Source of the DNA: Robbsia sp. KACC 23696
Lineage (GTDB): Bacteria > Pseudomonadota > Gammaproteobacteria > Burkholderiales > Burkholderiaceae
DNA: 64,000 bases
Direction: 5' to 3'
NCBI RefSeq assembly: GCF_039852015.1
Contig: NZ_CP156628.1
Span: forward strand, 806,001-870,000
The position numbers and the translations under genes are program-made. The notes under the pieces are model-generated. The model was not told the DNA's origin. It made no database searches and saw only the letters and a program-made list of their open reading frames with translations. Position 1 is the first letter of the stretch, and every line of letters starts with the position of its first letter. Shown here piece after piece: positions 1-9,053 of the stretch.

Positions 1-1
1 G

Positions 2-595
2 CTGCGCGACTATTTCGCACCGGCCGCTCCGGGCCAGCGCGTACTGGCCGTACCGGGCGTCGGCACCGAGGTGCCGATTTGGTTGCTTGGCTCGAGTCTG
101 TTCAGCGCGCGCCTGGCCGCGGCGCTCGGCATGCCCTTCGCCTTTGCGTCGCATTTCGCGCCGGACCTGCTCGACGCCGCGCTCGACACTTACCGCCATC
201 ACTTCGAGGCTTCTCCCACGTTGGCGGCGCCGTACGCCATGGTGGGCGTCAATGTCTTCGCGGCTGACACGGAAACCGACGCGCGTCGGATCATGACCTC
301 GGCGCAACAGCAATTCCTCGCCTTGCGTCGAAATAATCCGGGACGCTTGAAGCCGCCGGTCGACTCGATGGAAGGCCTGTGGCACGAAAGCGAGAAGGCC
401 AATGTCGAGCGCGCGCTGGGGTGTGCCGCGGTGGGCAACCCGGAACAGGTCCATACCGCGCTCCAAGGCATTTTGGCCCGCACCGGTGCCAATGAATTGA
501 TGCTGGCCGGACAGATCTTCGATCACACGGCGCGTTTGCGCTCGTTCGAGATTGCGGCCGAAGCGGCGCGCACGCTTCAGCCGGTTCGCGCATAA
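2..595 (+). CDS. LLM-class flavin-dependent oxidoreductase (C-terminal part)
   Basis: The reading frame is open from base 2, so the 5' end lies outside the window. About 197 residues are visible. The segment VPIWLLGSSLFSARLAA followed by LGMPFAFASHFAP is typical of the luciferase-like monooxygenase group that includes E. coli YhbW (MsnO8-like). These enzymes use reduced flavin and O2 on small organic substrates in the cytoplasm. The C-terminal third (AAVGNPEQVHTALQGILARTGANELM) fits the end of the TIM-barrel fold. The substrate cannot be told from sequence. It ends 19 bp from the convergent DUF2177 gene. Confidence 0.88.
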   Translation: MRDYFAPAAPGQRVLAVPGVGTEVPIWLLGSSLFSARLAAALGMPFAFASHFAPDLLDAALDTYRHHFEASPTLAAPYAMVGVNVFAADTETDARRIMTSAQQQFLALRRNNPGRLKPPVDSMEGLWHESEKANVERALGCAAVGNPEQVHTALQGILARTGANELMLAGQIFDHTARLRSFEIAAEAARTLQPVRA

Positions 596-614
596 GCGCT
601 ACCCGACGGATCGT

Positions 615-1058
615 TCAGCGCAGGAACAGCCGCAACGCCGCGTACCCCGCGGTGGCACCCACCGCGCTGACGATCGTCCCCCACAGCAGATCCGCCGCAA
701 CCAGAACCGGCGTCCACCGCGCCAGCGTCGCGTAGTTCGTCAATTCGTACGTGGCATAGCCGAAAAAGCCCAAAGCCGCACCCCGCCAGAGCGCCGCGCT
801 CCAGTGCCCCGACGCGATACCCGGTAGCACGGCGAAGTACACCAGGCCGAGCACGTAAATCACGTAGAAAGCGGCTGCCGGGCCGATGCGTACCGGCTCC
901 GCCAGGTAATCCCCCAATGCCGCACGATACAGGGCCCCGCCAACAAAGCGCAGATAGAGCGCGTCCATCAGCAGGAATACCACCGCGGTGCCGATATAGG
1001 CGATCACGCCACGTAAAAGGATCCCGCTGAGCGTCCCCTCGCTTATTACTGCTGCCAT
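615..1058 (-). CDS. DUF2177 family integral membrane protein
   Basis: A 147-residue protein with four hydrophobic segments. The stretch FYVIYVLGLVYFAVLP and the following FFGYATYELTNYATLARW match the DUF2177 family signature. The function of the family is unknown and it sits in the inner membrane. A longer frame reaches 1133, but the start at 1058 (MAAVISEGTL) has a purine-rich GGAGAG six bases upstream, and the extra residues would be Arg-rich and unlike the family, so 1058 is chosen. It is convergent with the oxidoreductase gene. Nothing recognisable lies between 1059 and 1349. Confidence 0.85.
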   Translation of the reverse strand: MAAVISEGTLSGILLRGVIAYIGTAVVFLLMDALYLRFVGGALYRAALGDYLAEPVRIGPAAAFYVIYVLGLVYFAVLPGIASGHWSAALWRGAALGFFGYATYELTNYATLARWTPVLVAADLLWGTIVSAVGATAGYAALRLFLR

Positions 1059-1349
1059 TGCGTCTCTCCGATGTCGCCGTGTTGAACGATGCGACCGCGC
1101 GCGCTGCCGCTGCGACGGTCGTCTTTCGATCATATCGGCAAGTGTCGTTGCGTGTAGCGGCTAGGGGAGGGAACAGGACAACAGATACCGGCGGGGACAC
1201 CGGTCATGCGGGGTGCGCGCGCCTCGAACGAGGGTGCGGAGGATCAGTGCGGTAACGCTCCGGCCCTAGGCGGGGCTGGTCGACACAACCCCGCCGAGCA
1301 GCGGGCGATCGGATTGGCGCGCGGTGTGAAGCCGGCACGCCCGTCGCGA

Positions 1350-1553
1350 TCAACGCGCGGAAAACACCAGGATATGGAAAATCATCGCGACCAACAGCGT
1401 CACGCCCACGCCACCGCCGTACAACATCACGAACCACAACATCGGGTGCTTGGCGCGCGGTGCTTGCCCATCGGCCGCGCGCGGACCACGCGTGCCGACG
1501 TCCGCTTGAAACGGCTTGCGAATGGCGGCAAGCCAAGGTGCATTGAGGTTCAT
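1350..1553 (-). CDS. DUF2474 family small membrane subunit of bd-type oxidase
   Basis: A 67-residue protein with one C-terminal transmembrane helix (MLWFVMLYGGGVGVTLLVAM). Its position 80 bp downstream of the CydB-like gene and the WFVMLYGGGV core match DUF2474, a small protein accompanying cyanide-insensitive-type bd oxidases, analogous to CydX. It probably stabilises the haem centres of the complex. The N-terminal 35 residues are polar and longer than in many relatives, which have around 40 residues in all. An AGGTGA ribosome-binding site precedes the ATG. Confidence 0.75.
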   Translation of the reverse strand: MNLNAPWLAAIRKPFQADVGTRGPRAADGQAPRAKHPMLWFVMLYGGGVGVTLLVAMIFHILVFSAR

Positions 1554-1633
1554 GACGTCACCTGTCAGTGATTTGGAACGAAGCTGAAGCGATACACGGG
1601 GCGCTTACTGCCCTGCCCCGTGTCACGTCTGGA

Positions 1634-2635
1634 TCAGTGGTAGCCCGGGTCGTCGTGACGAACCTTGCCGCGGAACACCCAGTAACCCATCGTCGTGTAG
1701 ATCAAGATGATCGGCAACACGATGACCACACCGATCAAGGCGAACAGCTGACTGGAGTGCGGGGATGCCGCATCCCAGATCGAGACCGACGGCGGAATGA
1801 TGTTCGGCCAGAGGCTCAAGATGAAACCGGTGTAGCACAGGAACACCAAGGACAGGCCCCAGACGAACGGCAGGCGGTCATGTTGCTTCCGAACCGAACG
1901 GCGCATCAGCCACACGCACAGCAGCGTCAGAATCGGCACCGGCGAGAAATACATCAGCGTCGGCATTGCAAACCATCGGCTGGCGATCAGATCGTTGCCC
2001 AGCGGCGTCCAGATACTCACGATGAGGATCGCGCCCAGCAGCAGCACGGTCAGCGGCCACATCAGCCGATACATCTTGCGTTGCAGATCGCCGTCCGTCT
2101 TGGCGATCAACCAGGCACAACCCAGGACGGAGTACGCGATCAGCAAGGCAAAGCCGCAGAACATGCTGAACGGCGTGAACCAATCCAGCGGGCCGCCGGC
2201 GAACGCGTGGTTCTCCATCTTGATGCCCGACAGATAGCCACCCAGTGCGATGCCCTGGAAGAAGGTCGCGCCAGCCGAACCCAGAATGAACGCCAGATCC
2301 CACAGGTTCCGCGTGCGGCGCGACTTGGCCCGCAGTTCGAATGCCACGCCACGGAAAATAAGGCAGATCAGCATGAAGATCAGCGGCAGATACAGCGCCG
2401 ACAGGATCCCCGAATACGCTTCCGGGAAGGCCGCGAAGAGGCCCGCGCCGCCCAGCACCAGCCAGGTCTCGTTGCCGTCCCACACCGGCGCGACCGTGTT
2501 CATCAACACGTCGCGATCATGGTGCTCCGGAAAGAACGGGAACAGGATGCCGATCCCCAGATCGAACCCATCCAGCACCACGTACATGAACACGCCGAGC
2601 GCGATGATCGCCGCCCAAATAAAGGTGATATCCAT
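1634..2635 (-). CDS. cioB: Cytochrome bd-type quinol oxidase subunit II (CioB/CydB)
   Basis: A 333-residue polytopic membrane protein starting MDITFIWAAIIALGVFMYVV, with the CydB signature YVVLDGFDLGIGILFPF and WDGNETWLVLGGAGLFAAFP. Together with subunit I it forms the quinol oxidase that reduces O2 to water without pumping protons. The length matches CioB of the cyanide-insensitive oxidase better than the longer E. coli CydB. It starts 30 bp after cioA ends and is followed by the DUF2474 gene, giving a cioA-cioB-DUF2474 operon on the minus strand. Confidence 0.95.
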   Translation of the reverse strand: MDITFIWAAIIALGVFMYVVLDGFDLGIGILFPFFPEHHDRDVLMNTVAPVWDGNETWLVLGGAGLFAAFPEAYSGILSALYLPLIFMLICLIFRGVAFELRAKSRRTRNLWDLAFILGSAGATFFQGIALGGYLSGIKMENHAFAGGPLDWFTPFSMFCGFALLIAYSVLGCAWLIAKTDGDLQRKMYRLMWPLTVLLLGAILIVSIWTPLGNDLIASRWFAMPTLMYFSPVPILTLLCVWLMRRSVRKQHDRLPFVWGLSLVFLCYTGFILSLWPNIIPPSVSIWDAASPHSSQLFALIGVVIVLPIILIYTTMGYWVFRGKVRHDDPGYH

Positions 2636-2665
2636 TTGCTTGCTCTTTATTCGCGAGGGCTGCGA

Positions 2666-4096
2666 TCAGTGCGATTCAATCGACTCGTTCGAGCCGGACA
2701 GCGGACGGCGGGCGGTCTGTGCATGATCGCCGCGACCATCATCGCCCCATTGGTGCGACTTCTCGCGATCGCTCGCCATCGGCAGCGCCGGACCCGTCCG
2801 GATCAGCTTCAGGATGTAGTAGATACCGGTGCCGAAGACCAGGAAATACACGATCACGAACATCATCAGCGAGATGCCCATCGCTTGCGTGTTGTTCGGC
2901 GAGGCCGCATCAATGGTGCGCATCACGCCATACACCACCCACGGCTGACGACCGGCTTCGGTCGTGATCCAACCGCCCAGCAGCGCCAGGAAGCCGCTCG
3001 GGCCCATCAACAGCACCCAGCGCTGGAACCAACGCGCCTCGTAAATCTTGCCGCCCTTACGCATGGCCAGACCGACGATCGACATCAGGATCATCAGCAT
3101 GCCGAGACCGGCCATGATGCGGAAGGTCCAGAAGATCAACGTCGAGTTCGGACGATCTTCCTTCGGGAAACTCTTCAAACCGCGGATCTCGCCATTCCAT
3201 TCATGCGTCAGGATCAGGCTGCCCAGATGCGGCACCGAGATGCGGTACTTGGTCTCTTCGTTCTCCATGTCCGGAATACCGAACAGGTTCAATGCGACGC
3301 CCTTCTCGGTGTCCCAGATCCCTTCGATCGCGGCGATCTTGGCCGGCTGATACTTGCGCGTGTTCAAACCGTGCGCGTCCCCGACGACAGCCTGAATCGG
3401 CGTCAGGATCAACAACAGCCACAGCGCCATCGAGAACGACTTGCGGATTGCCGGATCCTTGCGTCCGCGCAGCATATGCCAGGCGGCGCTGGCCGCCACC
3501 ACAAAGCCCGCGACGATAAACGCGGCGATGGCCATATGGAACAGACGGTACGGGAAGGACGGGTTGAAGACGATCTTGAACCAGTCCGTCGGCATCACGC
3601 GGCCATTGACGATCTCGAAGCCTTGCGGCGTCTGCATCCAGCTGTTGGATGCGAGAATCCAGAACGTCGAGATCAGCGTGCCGATGGCCACCATCAATGT
3701 CGCGCCGTAGTGCGCCTTCGGGCCCACCTTGTGCCAGCCGAACAGCATCACGCCGAGGAAGCCCGCTTCGAGGAAGAACGCGGTCAGCACTTCATAGCTG
3801 AGCAGCGGCCCCGTGACCGGCCCCGCGAACGTCGAGAATCCGCCCCAGTTCGTGCCGAACTGATAACTCATCACGACCCCGGACACCACCCCCATGCCGA
3901 AGCCCACCGCGAACACCTTCGACCAGAACATAAACATGTCCTTGTAGATCGGGTTGCGGGTTTTCAGCCACACGCCTTCGAGCACCGCGAGGAAACTCGC
4001 GAGACCGATACTAAGCGCGGGAAAGATGATGTGGAATGAAACGGTGAATGCGAACTGGAACCGGGCCAGATCGACTGCACTTATATTGACCGACAT
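2666..4096 (-). CDS. cioA: Cytochrome bd-type quinol oxidase subunit I (CioA/CydA)
   Basis: A 476-residue subunit I of the bd-type terminal oxidase. Visible ligands are His22 in FQFAFTVSFHIIFPAL (high-spin haem side), a His in RLFHMAIAAFIVAG and a Met in FWTFRIMAGLGM (the haem b558 pair). The periplasmic Q-loop between VPHLGS and RPNSTL is short, which is the hallmark of cyanide-insensitive CIO-type enzymes. The final 30 residues are polar and His/Arg-rich. AAGGA lies seven bases before the ATG. This is the first gene of the operon; the promoter must lie in 4097-4781. Confidence 0.95.
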   Translation of the reverse strand: MSVNISAVDLARFQFAFTVSFHIIFPALSIGLASFLAVLEGVWLKTRNPIYKDMFMFWSKVFAVGFGMGVVSGVVMSYQFGTNWGGFSTFAGPVTGPLLSYEVLTAFFLEAGFLGVMLFGWHKVGPKAHYGATLMVAIGTLISTFWILASNSWMQTPQGFEIVNGRVMPTDWFKIVFNPSFPYRLFHMAIAAFIVAGFVVAASAAWHMLRGRKDPAIRKSFSMALWLLLILTPIQAVVGDAHGLNTRKYQPAKIAAIEGIWDTEKGVALNLFGIPDMENEETKYRISVPHLGSLILTHEWNGEIRGLKSFPKEDRPNSTLIFWTFRIMAGLGMLMILMSIVGLAMRKGGKIYEARWFQRWVLLMGPSGFLALLGGWITTEAGRQPWVVYGVMRTIDAASPNNTQAMGISLMMFVIVYFLVFGTGIYYILKLIRTGPALPMASDREKSHQWGDDGRGDHAQTARRPLSGSNESIESH

Positions 4097-4781
4097 GTTA
4101 CGTCCTTAGGGCCTGTCACTGACAATCGGCAACCCCTCGTGAGATACATCCGTTTGTTGTACGGGAAACCCCAGTTTCATCCGTCGGCGGGTCGCGCGCC
4201 AATGACGCCCGGACTGCCTGACCGTGAACCGCGGCTCCCGCTACACGTCTGCTGTTTTTTCTGGCGTGGGGAGACTGACGCCATCATCCCAGATGCGATG
4301 CACCAAGACGACGCGACAGGCCGCCGCATGCAACGTTACGCTTACCAGTACAAACTAGTTGCCTAGACAGCGGCACACGTTCATAACGATATGATTACTT
4401 TAAAGGAAATCGATCGCGCGTCGCGTCCGGCCTCGCTAAAAATGCGTCGTCGATGCGTCGATCTGCCGCATCGACCCTTTCGGGTAAATCAGACGAACGG
4501 GCGTCGGCTTAACGCTTAAAGCGCCCCAATGTGGTGCAGAGCGCGAAGGGGCTGCATCACGCGGAGCGCCACGTTCGCGGCCGACGTATTCCGCTGCGGC
4601 GGCAATCGATGCAAGACGATCTGCTGGCCGGTATTCGGCGGCCTAACGCGGGCGGCGGTAAAATGCAGGGACGCTTGACGAACACCCACGCCGTTTCCGG
4701 ACGACGACGCACTGTTTGCCGCCCCAGACCTTCAGCATCACGGCTTTTCGTGCGGAAGGCACGACGCTTCTCCTGACTCCA
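4097..4781. promoter_or_regulatory. Divergent intergenic region cioA / serine acetyltransferase
   Basis: A 685-bp non-coding stretch between divergent genes. It must carry promoters for both, but I see no convincing FNR/ANR box (TTGAT-N4-ATCAA) and no clear sigma-70 pair. The one structured element is the 9-bp inverted repeat at 4449-4475. Short open frames here have no ribosome-binding sites or family-like sequence. Confidence 0.5.
4449..4475. repeat. 9-bp perfect inverted repeat
   Basis: GTCGATGCG at 4449-4457 and CGCATCGAC at 4467-4475 are exact reverse complements around a 9-base loop, in the divergent region upstream of the acetyltransferase. No T-run follows, so it is more likely an operator or an RNA hairpin than an intrinsic terminator. 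Confidence 0.4.
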
Positions 4782-5774
4782 ATGCGCATGAACGATAGTG
4801 TGAAAACCGCCGCTGCCTCATTCGATACCACGCACGCCGCGGCCGGCGCAGGTCCGGGCGCGGCGACAAAGAGCGCACCGCTTCCCGGTGGCGACCAGCT
4901 GCCGCTCGACGACATCGTCGCGGCATTGCGGGACTCCCGGGAGTCTACCCACAATGTGCGGCATCGCGGCAGCGTGCGCGAATTGCCGTCGCGCACCGCG
5001 ATCGCCGATACGATGGAAGCATTGGCAGCGGCGCTATTTCCGACGCATTACGGTCGCACCGATCTTACCGACCGGGACATCGATTTCTTTGTCGGCAGTA
5101 CCTTGAGCAATGCGCTGCGCGTCTTGAACGAGCAGATTCGACGGGGCCTGCTGTTCGCCGAAGACGCGCCGCAAGATGCCGAGGTCAGCCGACTACGAGC
5201 CGATGAAATCACAGTGACGTTTGCCCAGCAATTGGTGCCGATCCGGGCGTTGCTGGTAAGCGACGTACGCGCCGCGTACGCGGGCGACCCCGCGGCGGCC
5301 AGCATGTCCGAGGTGTTGCTGTGTTATCCGGGCACGATCGCGATCATCTACCATCGCATCGCCCACGCGCTATGGAACCTCGGCGCTTATTTCATCGCGC
5401 GCCTGATTTCCCGGATATCGCATTCGACAACCGGGATCGATATCCACCCGGGTGCCCAGATCCGTGGCAGCTTCTTTATCGACCACGGCACGGGCGTGGT
5501 AATTGGTCAGACGGCGATCATCGGCGAACATGTTCGCCTCTATCAGCAAGTGACGCTGGGCGCAAAGCGCTTCCCGGAAGACGAGAACGGCGCGTTGATA
5601 AAGGGCATACCGCGTCATCCGATCGTCGAGGATGGCGTCGTGATCTATGCCGGCGCGACGATCCTCGGACGTATCACCATCGGCCGAAACTCGACGATCG
5701 GCGGGAACGTCTGGCTCACGCATTCGGTGCCGGAGAACAGCAATATCGCGCAGGCAAGGATGCGCAATGACTGA
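4782..5774 (+). CDS. cysE: Serine O-acetyltransferase (EpsC/CysE family)
   Basis: A 330-residue enzyme predicted to transfer acetyl from acetyl-CoA to L-serine, giving O-acetylserine for cysteine synthesis in the cytoplasm. The N-terminal half is helical. The C-terminal half is a left-handed beta-helix of hexapeptide repeats with the catalytic-type segments GIDIHPGAQIRGSFFIDHGT and YQQVTLGAKRFP. Closest in form to the EpsC-type serine acetyltransferases of proteobacteria. Candidate starts are ATG 4782 and ATG 4788; neither has a strong ribosome-binding site. The stop overlaps the sirtuin start by 8 nt, so the two are translationally coupled. Confidence 0.87.
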   Translation: MRMNDSVKTAAASFDTTHAAAGAGPGAATKSAPLPGGDQLPLDDIVAALRDSRESTHNVRHRGSVRELPSRTAIADTMEALAAALFPTHYGRTDLTDRDIDFFVGSTLSNALRVLNEQIRRGLLFAEDAPQDAEVSRLRADEITVTFAQQLVPIRALLVSDVRAAYAGDPAAASMSEVLLCYPGTIAIIYHRIAHALWNLGAYFIARLISRISHSTTGIDIHPGAQIRGSFFIDHGTGVVIGQTAIIGEHVRLYQQVTLGAKRFPEDENGALIKGIPRHPIVEDGVVIYAGATILGRITIGRNSTIGGNVWLTHSVPENSNIAQARMRND

Positions 5775-6681
5775 TACGCCGCCGATCGGCACGCCGTCGT
5801 CGGCGCCGCTTGCGCCCGAGGCGCCGACGACGGCGGATCTGGCGTCGATGCGCGAACGGCTGCGCGACTTCATGCTGGCCCATCGGCGGGTATTCGTGAT
5901 CACCGGCGCCGGCTGCAGTACAGAGTCCGGCATTGCCGACTACCGCGACCGACAAGGCGCCTGGAAGCGACCGATGCCGATCACGTTCCAGGCCTTCACG
6001 GCGGAGGCGGCCACACGACGACGCTATTGGGCACGGGCGATGGTGGGTTGGCGTCACCTTGCGCGCGCGACGCCAAACGCAACGCACCGCACCTTGGCGT
6101 CATGGGAAAAAGCCGGACGCCTGTCCCTGCTGGTCACGCAGAACGTGGACGGCTTGCATCAGGCGGCGGGCAGCCACGACGTGGTCGATCTGCACGGTCG
6201 TCTCGATGGCGTGGTCTGCCTGAAGTGCGGCGTCCGCATGCCGCGGACCGACGTACAGGCGGAACTCGCCCGACGCAATCCGCACTTCGCCACACTGGAT
6301 GCGCCCAGCGCGCCGGATGGCGACGCGGACCTGGAACACGCGGCCTTCGCCGATTTCGATGTCCCCGATCACGCCGGTTGCGGGGGGATGCTGAAACCCG
6401 ACGTCGTGTTTTTTGGGGAGCGCGTTCCCCCTGAGCGTGTCGAACGGGCCAAAGCGGCGATCGAGGCCTCGGACGCCCTGCTGATCGTCGGCTCGTCGTT
6501 GATGGTCTATTCCGGCTATCGCTTTGCGCTAGCGGCCGCCGAACGCGGCATCCCGCTTGCCGCCTTGAATGTGGGGCACACGCGCGCCGATGCTTTGCTG
6601 TCACTGAAAATCGAGGGTCAGGCAGGCGCAGTGCTCGGTGACCTTTCGCTGGACCGCTCGGGCGCTACGATCGACGACTGA
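5767..6681 (+). CDS. NAD-dependent protein deacylase, sirtuin (Sir2) family
   Basis: A 304-residue sirtuin. Residues about 45-60 (ITGAGCSTESGIADYR) bind NAD. TQNVDGLHQAAG and the catalytic His in DLHGRLDG follow, then GSSLMVYSGYRF. It removes acyl groups from lysines, releasing nicotinamide and O-acyl-ADP-ribose. The zinc ribbon has a normal CLKC pair, but the second pair reads HAGC, so a His replaces the third Cys (C2HC). The gene overlaps the serine acetyltransferase by 8 nt. The start is fixed by that overlap, because further upstream residues would be the acetyltransferase read out of frame. Confidence 0.92.
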   Translation: MTDTPPIGTPSSAPLAPEAPTTADLASMRERLRDFMLAHRRVFVITGAGCSTESGIADYRDRQGAWKRPMPITFQAFTAEAATRRRYWARAMVGWRHLARATPNATHRTLASWEKAGRLSLLVTQNVDGLHQAAGSHDVVDLHGRLDGVVCLKCGVRMPRTDVQAELARRNPHFATLDAPSAPDGDADLEHAAFADFDVPDHAGCGGMLKPDVVFFGERVPPERVERAKAAIEASDALLIVGSSLMVYSGYRFALAAAERGIPLAALNVGHTRADALLSLKIEGQAGAVLGDLSLDRSGATIDD

Positions 6682-6702
6682 GCAAGGCCTGGCCATTGTC
6701 TC

Positions 6703-6725
6703 GTCCCCAACCAAAAGCCGGGGAC
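6703..6725. terminator. Possible bidirectional terminator hairpin
   Basis: GTCCCC (6703-6708) pairs with GGGGAC (6720-6725) across an 11-base loop in the 83-bp gap between two convergent genes. There is no strong T-run on either side, so function is uncertain. Confidence 0.35.
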
Positions 6726-6764
6726 AAGTCGTGACGGCGTGCCGCGCTCGCCGAACCCTGACGC

Positions 6765-7931
6765 TTAGCCCAAGGTGACGTCGTCGCGCCGCACCAGACG
6801 ATAATGCGAGACGCCCCACTGCGCGCCGTTGCGATGGCCGAACAGGCCGATCGTCGACAGCAGGAACAACCGCCAACGACGCTTCCACAGGCTGGCGTCG
6901 GCACCGTAGACGTCCCGCAAGATCTCGTCTATCGCCTCGCTATTCCGGTCGAAATTCGACAGCCAGTCCTGCGCCGTGCGCTCGTAGTGCGTTCCGTCCC
7001 AGCGCCACTGTTTTTCCAGCGCGAACAAGTCGTCGAACTGCGCGATCATCGTATGGCTGGGCATGATGCCGCCGGTGAAGAAATGCTGCGCGATCCAATC
7101 GGTCGGATCGGTGTGATCGAAGCGGTAAGGCGCGCCTTGATTCGAGAAAACATGGAGAAAAAGCTTGCCGCCGGGCACCAGCCATTGGCGTACCCTTTCC
7201 AGCAAGCCACGCCAGTTCGCCATGTGCTCGAACATTTCGATCGACACCGCACGATCGAAGCGCGCTGCGGTGTCGGCGATCCGGAAATCGTTCATGTCGG
7301 CGGTGATGACCTCGACATTACGCAATCCCTGCGCTGCGAGAACGGATTCGATATAGGCGCGCTGTGAAGCGGAATGCGACACGGCCGTGATGCGCGCCGC
7401 CGGGTAATGTTGCGCCATCCAGATCGTCAGCGAGCCCCAGCCACATCCCAACTCGAGAATACGCTGGCCATCTCGCAGCTCGGCATGGGCGCAACTGCGC
7501 GCCAACGCGTCCTCTTCCGCCTGCGCCAAAGCGGACGATTCGGCCAGCGCCGCGTTTTGGCCATCGGGCGCGGCCTTGCTGTCCGCTGCCGTGAGTGGCG
7601 TACCGGCGAATCTGTCGGCGTGCATCGGCGCGTGCGTCGCCTTCGGCAAAACGTAATAACCACAGGAGTACTTTCGGCGCGGACCGAGCATCAACGCAAA
7701 AAACGCCGCGGGAATCTCATAATGCTGTTCTCGTGACGCGTCCGTGTGCACCGCGATCGGGAAGCGTTGCATATCGGCGGCGAATGCGGCATCGCGCTCG
7801 GCGGGATCGATCAACTGATCCGCGGTCTTGCGGGCCGTCTTGTCGACCAGATAAGCAATACCGGCCAGCGTCAAGGTATCCGGCAACGGCAGGCGCTCAG
7901 CGACATTGATCAACGATGCGATAGGATTCAT
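6765..7931 (-). CDS. SAM-dependent methyltransferase, CFA-synthase / coclaurine N-methyltransferase-like
   Basis: A 388-residue protein. The SAM-binding motif is ILELGCGWGSLTIWMAQHYP. The segments YSCGYY, SIEMFEHMANWRGLL, DWIAQHFFTGGIMPS and WLSNFDRNSEAI are those of the eukaryotic coclaurine N-methyltransferase-like branch of the cyclopropane-synthase superfamily, which is common in proteobacteria. Residues about 100-130 form a low-complexity Ala/Ser insert. Start 7931 has AGGAAA upstream. It is the last gene of the rpoE-chrR-DUF1295 direction. I infer methyl transfer to a lipid acyl chain, possibly as in furan fatty acid synthesis; substrate unproven. Confidence 0.82.
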   Translation of the reverse strand: MNPIASLINVAERLPLPDTLTLAGIAYLVDKTARKTADQLIDPAERDAAFAADMQRFPIAVHTDASREQHYEIPAAFFALMLGPRRKYSCGYYVLPKATHAPMHADRFAGTPLTAADSKAAPDGQNAALAESSALAQAEEDALARSCAHAELRDGQRILELGCGWGSLTIWMAQHYPAARITAVSHSASQRAYIESVLAAQGLRNVEVITADMNDFRIADTAARFDRAVSIEMFEHMANWRGLLERVRQWLVPGGKLFLHVFSNQGAPYRFDHTDPTDWIAQHFFTGGIMPSHTMIAQFDDLFALEKQWRWDGTHYERTAQDWLSNFDRNSEAIDEILRDVYGADASLWKRRWRLFLLSTIGLFGHRNGAQWGVSHYRLVRRDDVTLG

Positions 7932-8093
7932 ACATTTCCTTGCTTTTTGCGAGACAAAAGACAATCGGAAGATCGATCGGCTAGACGCGGACACGGACCC
8001 GGAAAGGGCTAGGGCTCGAGGCGACTGTAACGTGCCCCTGCGCCACACCCCATCCGCAGCAACCCTAGCTCGCGTCCCCGCGTCGATATCGGC

Positions 8094-8927
8094 CTAGGGC
8101 GCTGGCGGACGCGGCCAAAACGCCGACGTACGCGCCACGTAGGCCTGCCATGCCTTCCCACGCGAACGCGCCATATGCGCCTCGAGCGGCGGAATCCCCG
8201 AGACGTGTACAAGAAGCCCATACATCAGCAGAGGTGCGAGCAACGTCAATGCCGACCACGGCGCGTTGAGCGGCGCAAAAGCGATCAACGGCCACACACA
8301 CCATGATAAACATTCGAAAAAGTAATTCGGATGCCGAGACCACTGCCAGAGCCCGATATCGCAAACCCCGCTCCGCGCCGACGCGTCATGACCGAATTGG
8401 CGCAACTGCCGATCCGCGACGGCCTCCCCGCGCCACGCGACGATAAACACCAGGATCCCGAGCGCGTCGCGCCAATCACCGAACGGAACAGGGCGAGCAG
8501 CCGTCAACATCACCGCCAGGACCAAAGGCAAACCTGCCAGCGCCTGAATCTGCAGGAAGACGAGCAGCCGTCCGCGATAGCTGGCGCCCCATTCCGCACG
8601 CAATTGGGCATAGCGTGGATCGTCTTTGCCGCGCAAGGAACGCTGAGCGATGTGAGTACCAAGCCGAATCGCCCACGCCGCCACCATGACCGCCGACAAC
8701 GCCGCACGTGGCCACCCGCTCGTTGCCGGGCTCATGTCCGCCGCGCCGAACAAAACCGGCTCGAACGCGGCACCCACGGCGGCGATACCGATCCCGTACG
8801 ACCAGAACACATCGATCCAGCCATGGTTGCCGGTGCGCAGTGCCGCCCCCCATGCCGCCAGCATGACACAGGCCAGCACGATCCAAATCATCAGCGCATT
8901 CGCGCCGATCTGGGCCCCGGTCATCAT
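8094..8927 (-). CDS. DUF1295 membrane protein (steroid 5-alpha-reductase-like)
   Basis: A 277-residue polytopic membrane protein with the DUF1295 signatures LRQFGHDASARSGVCDIGLW and SRHPNYFFECLSWCVWP. The family (COG3752) resembles the C-terminal domain of steroid 5-alpha-reductases and isoprenylcysteine methyltransferases, suggesting NAD(P)H- or SAM-dependent lipid chemistry in the membrane. The ATG at 8927 follows AAGGAG; a second ATG follows directly at 8924. It lies 126 bp after chrR, same strand, so it is likely co-transcribed in the stress regulon. Exact reaction unknown. Confidence 0.85.
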   Translation of the reverse strand: MMTGAQIGANALMIWIVLACVMLAAWGAALRTGNHGWIDVFWSYGIGIAAVGAAFEPVLFGAADMSPATSGWPRAALSAVMVAAWAIRLGTHIAQRSLRGKDDPRYAQLRAEWGASYRGRLLVFLQIQALAGLPLVLAVMLTAARPVPFGDWRDALGILVFIVAWRGEAVADRQLRQFGHDASARSGVCDIGLWQWSRHPNYFFECLSWCVWPLIAFAPLNAPWSALTLLAPLLMYGLLVHVSGIPPLEAHMARSRGKAWQAYVARTSAFWPRPPAP

Positions 8928-9053
8928 ATCGCACTCCTTATTATTGGCATTTCTTGATCCGCGAATGACGGTTGCGATGCGCAACGGTTGCTGCGAGCGG
9001 CGTTCAGCCGAACCCACCAGCGACCGCGCCGCGCGGCCGGTCTGGCTCTCGCG

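Noticed and set aside
1204-1536. Possible extra gene on the minus strand after the DUF2474 gene
   Set aside because: Overlaps the DUF2474 gene in another frame, Arg-rich and no ribosome-binding site.
1568-4039. Long open frame on the plus strand opposite the bd oxidase genes (823 codons)
   Set aside because: Its composition is Arg/His/Gln/Asp-rich with no hydrophobic core and it mirrors cioAB exactly; it is a GC-skew shadow of real genes.
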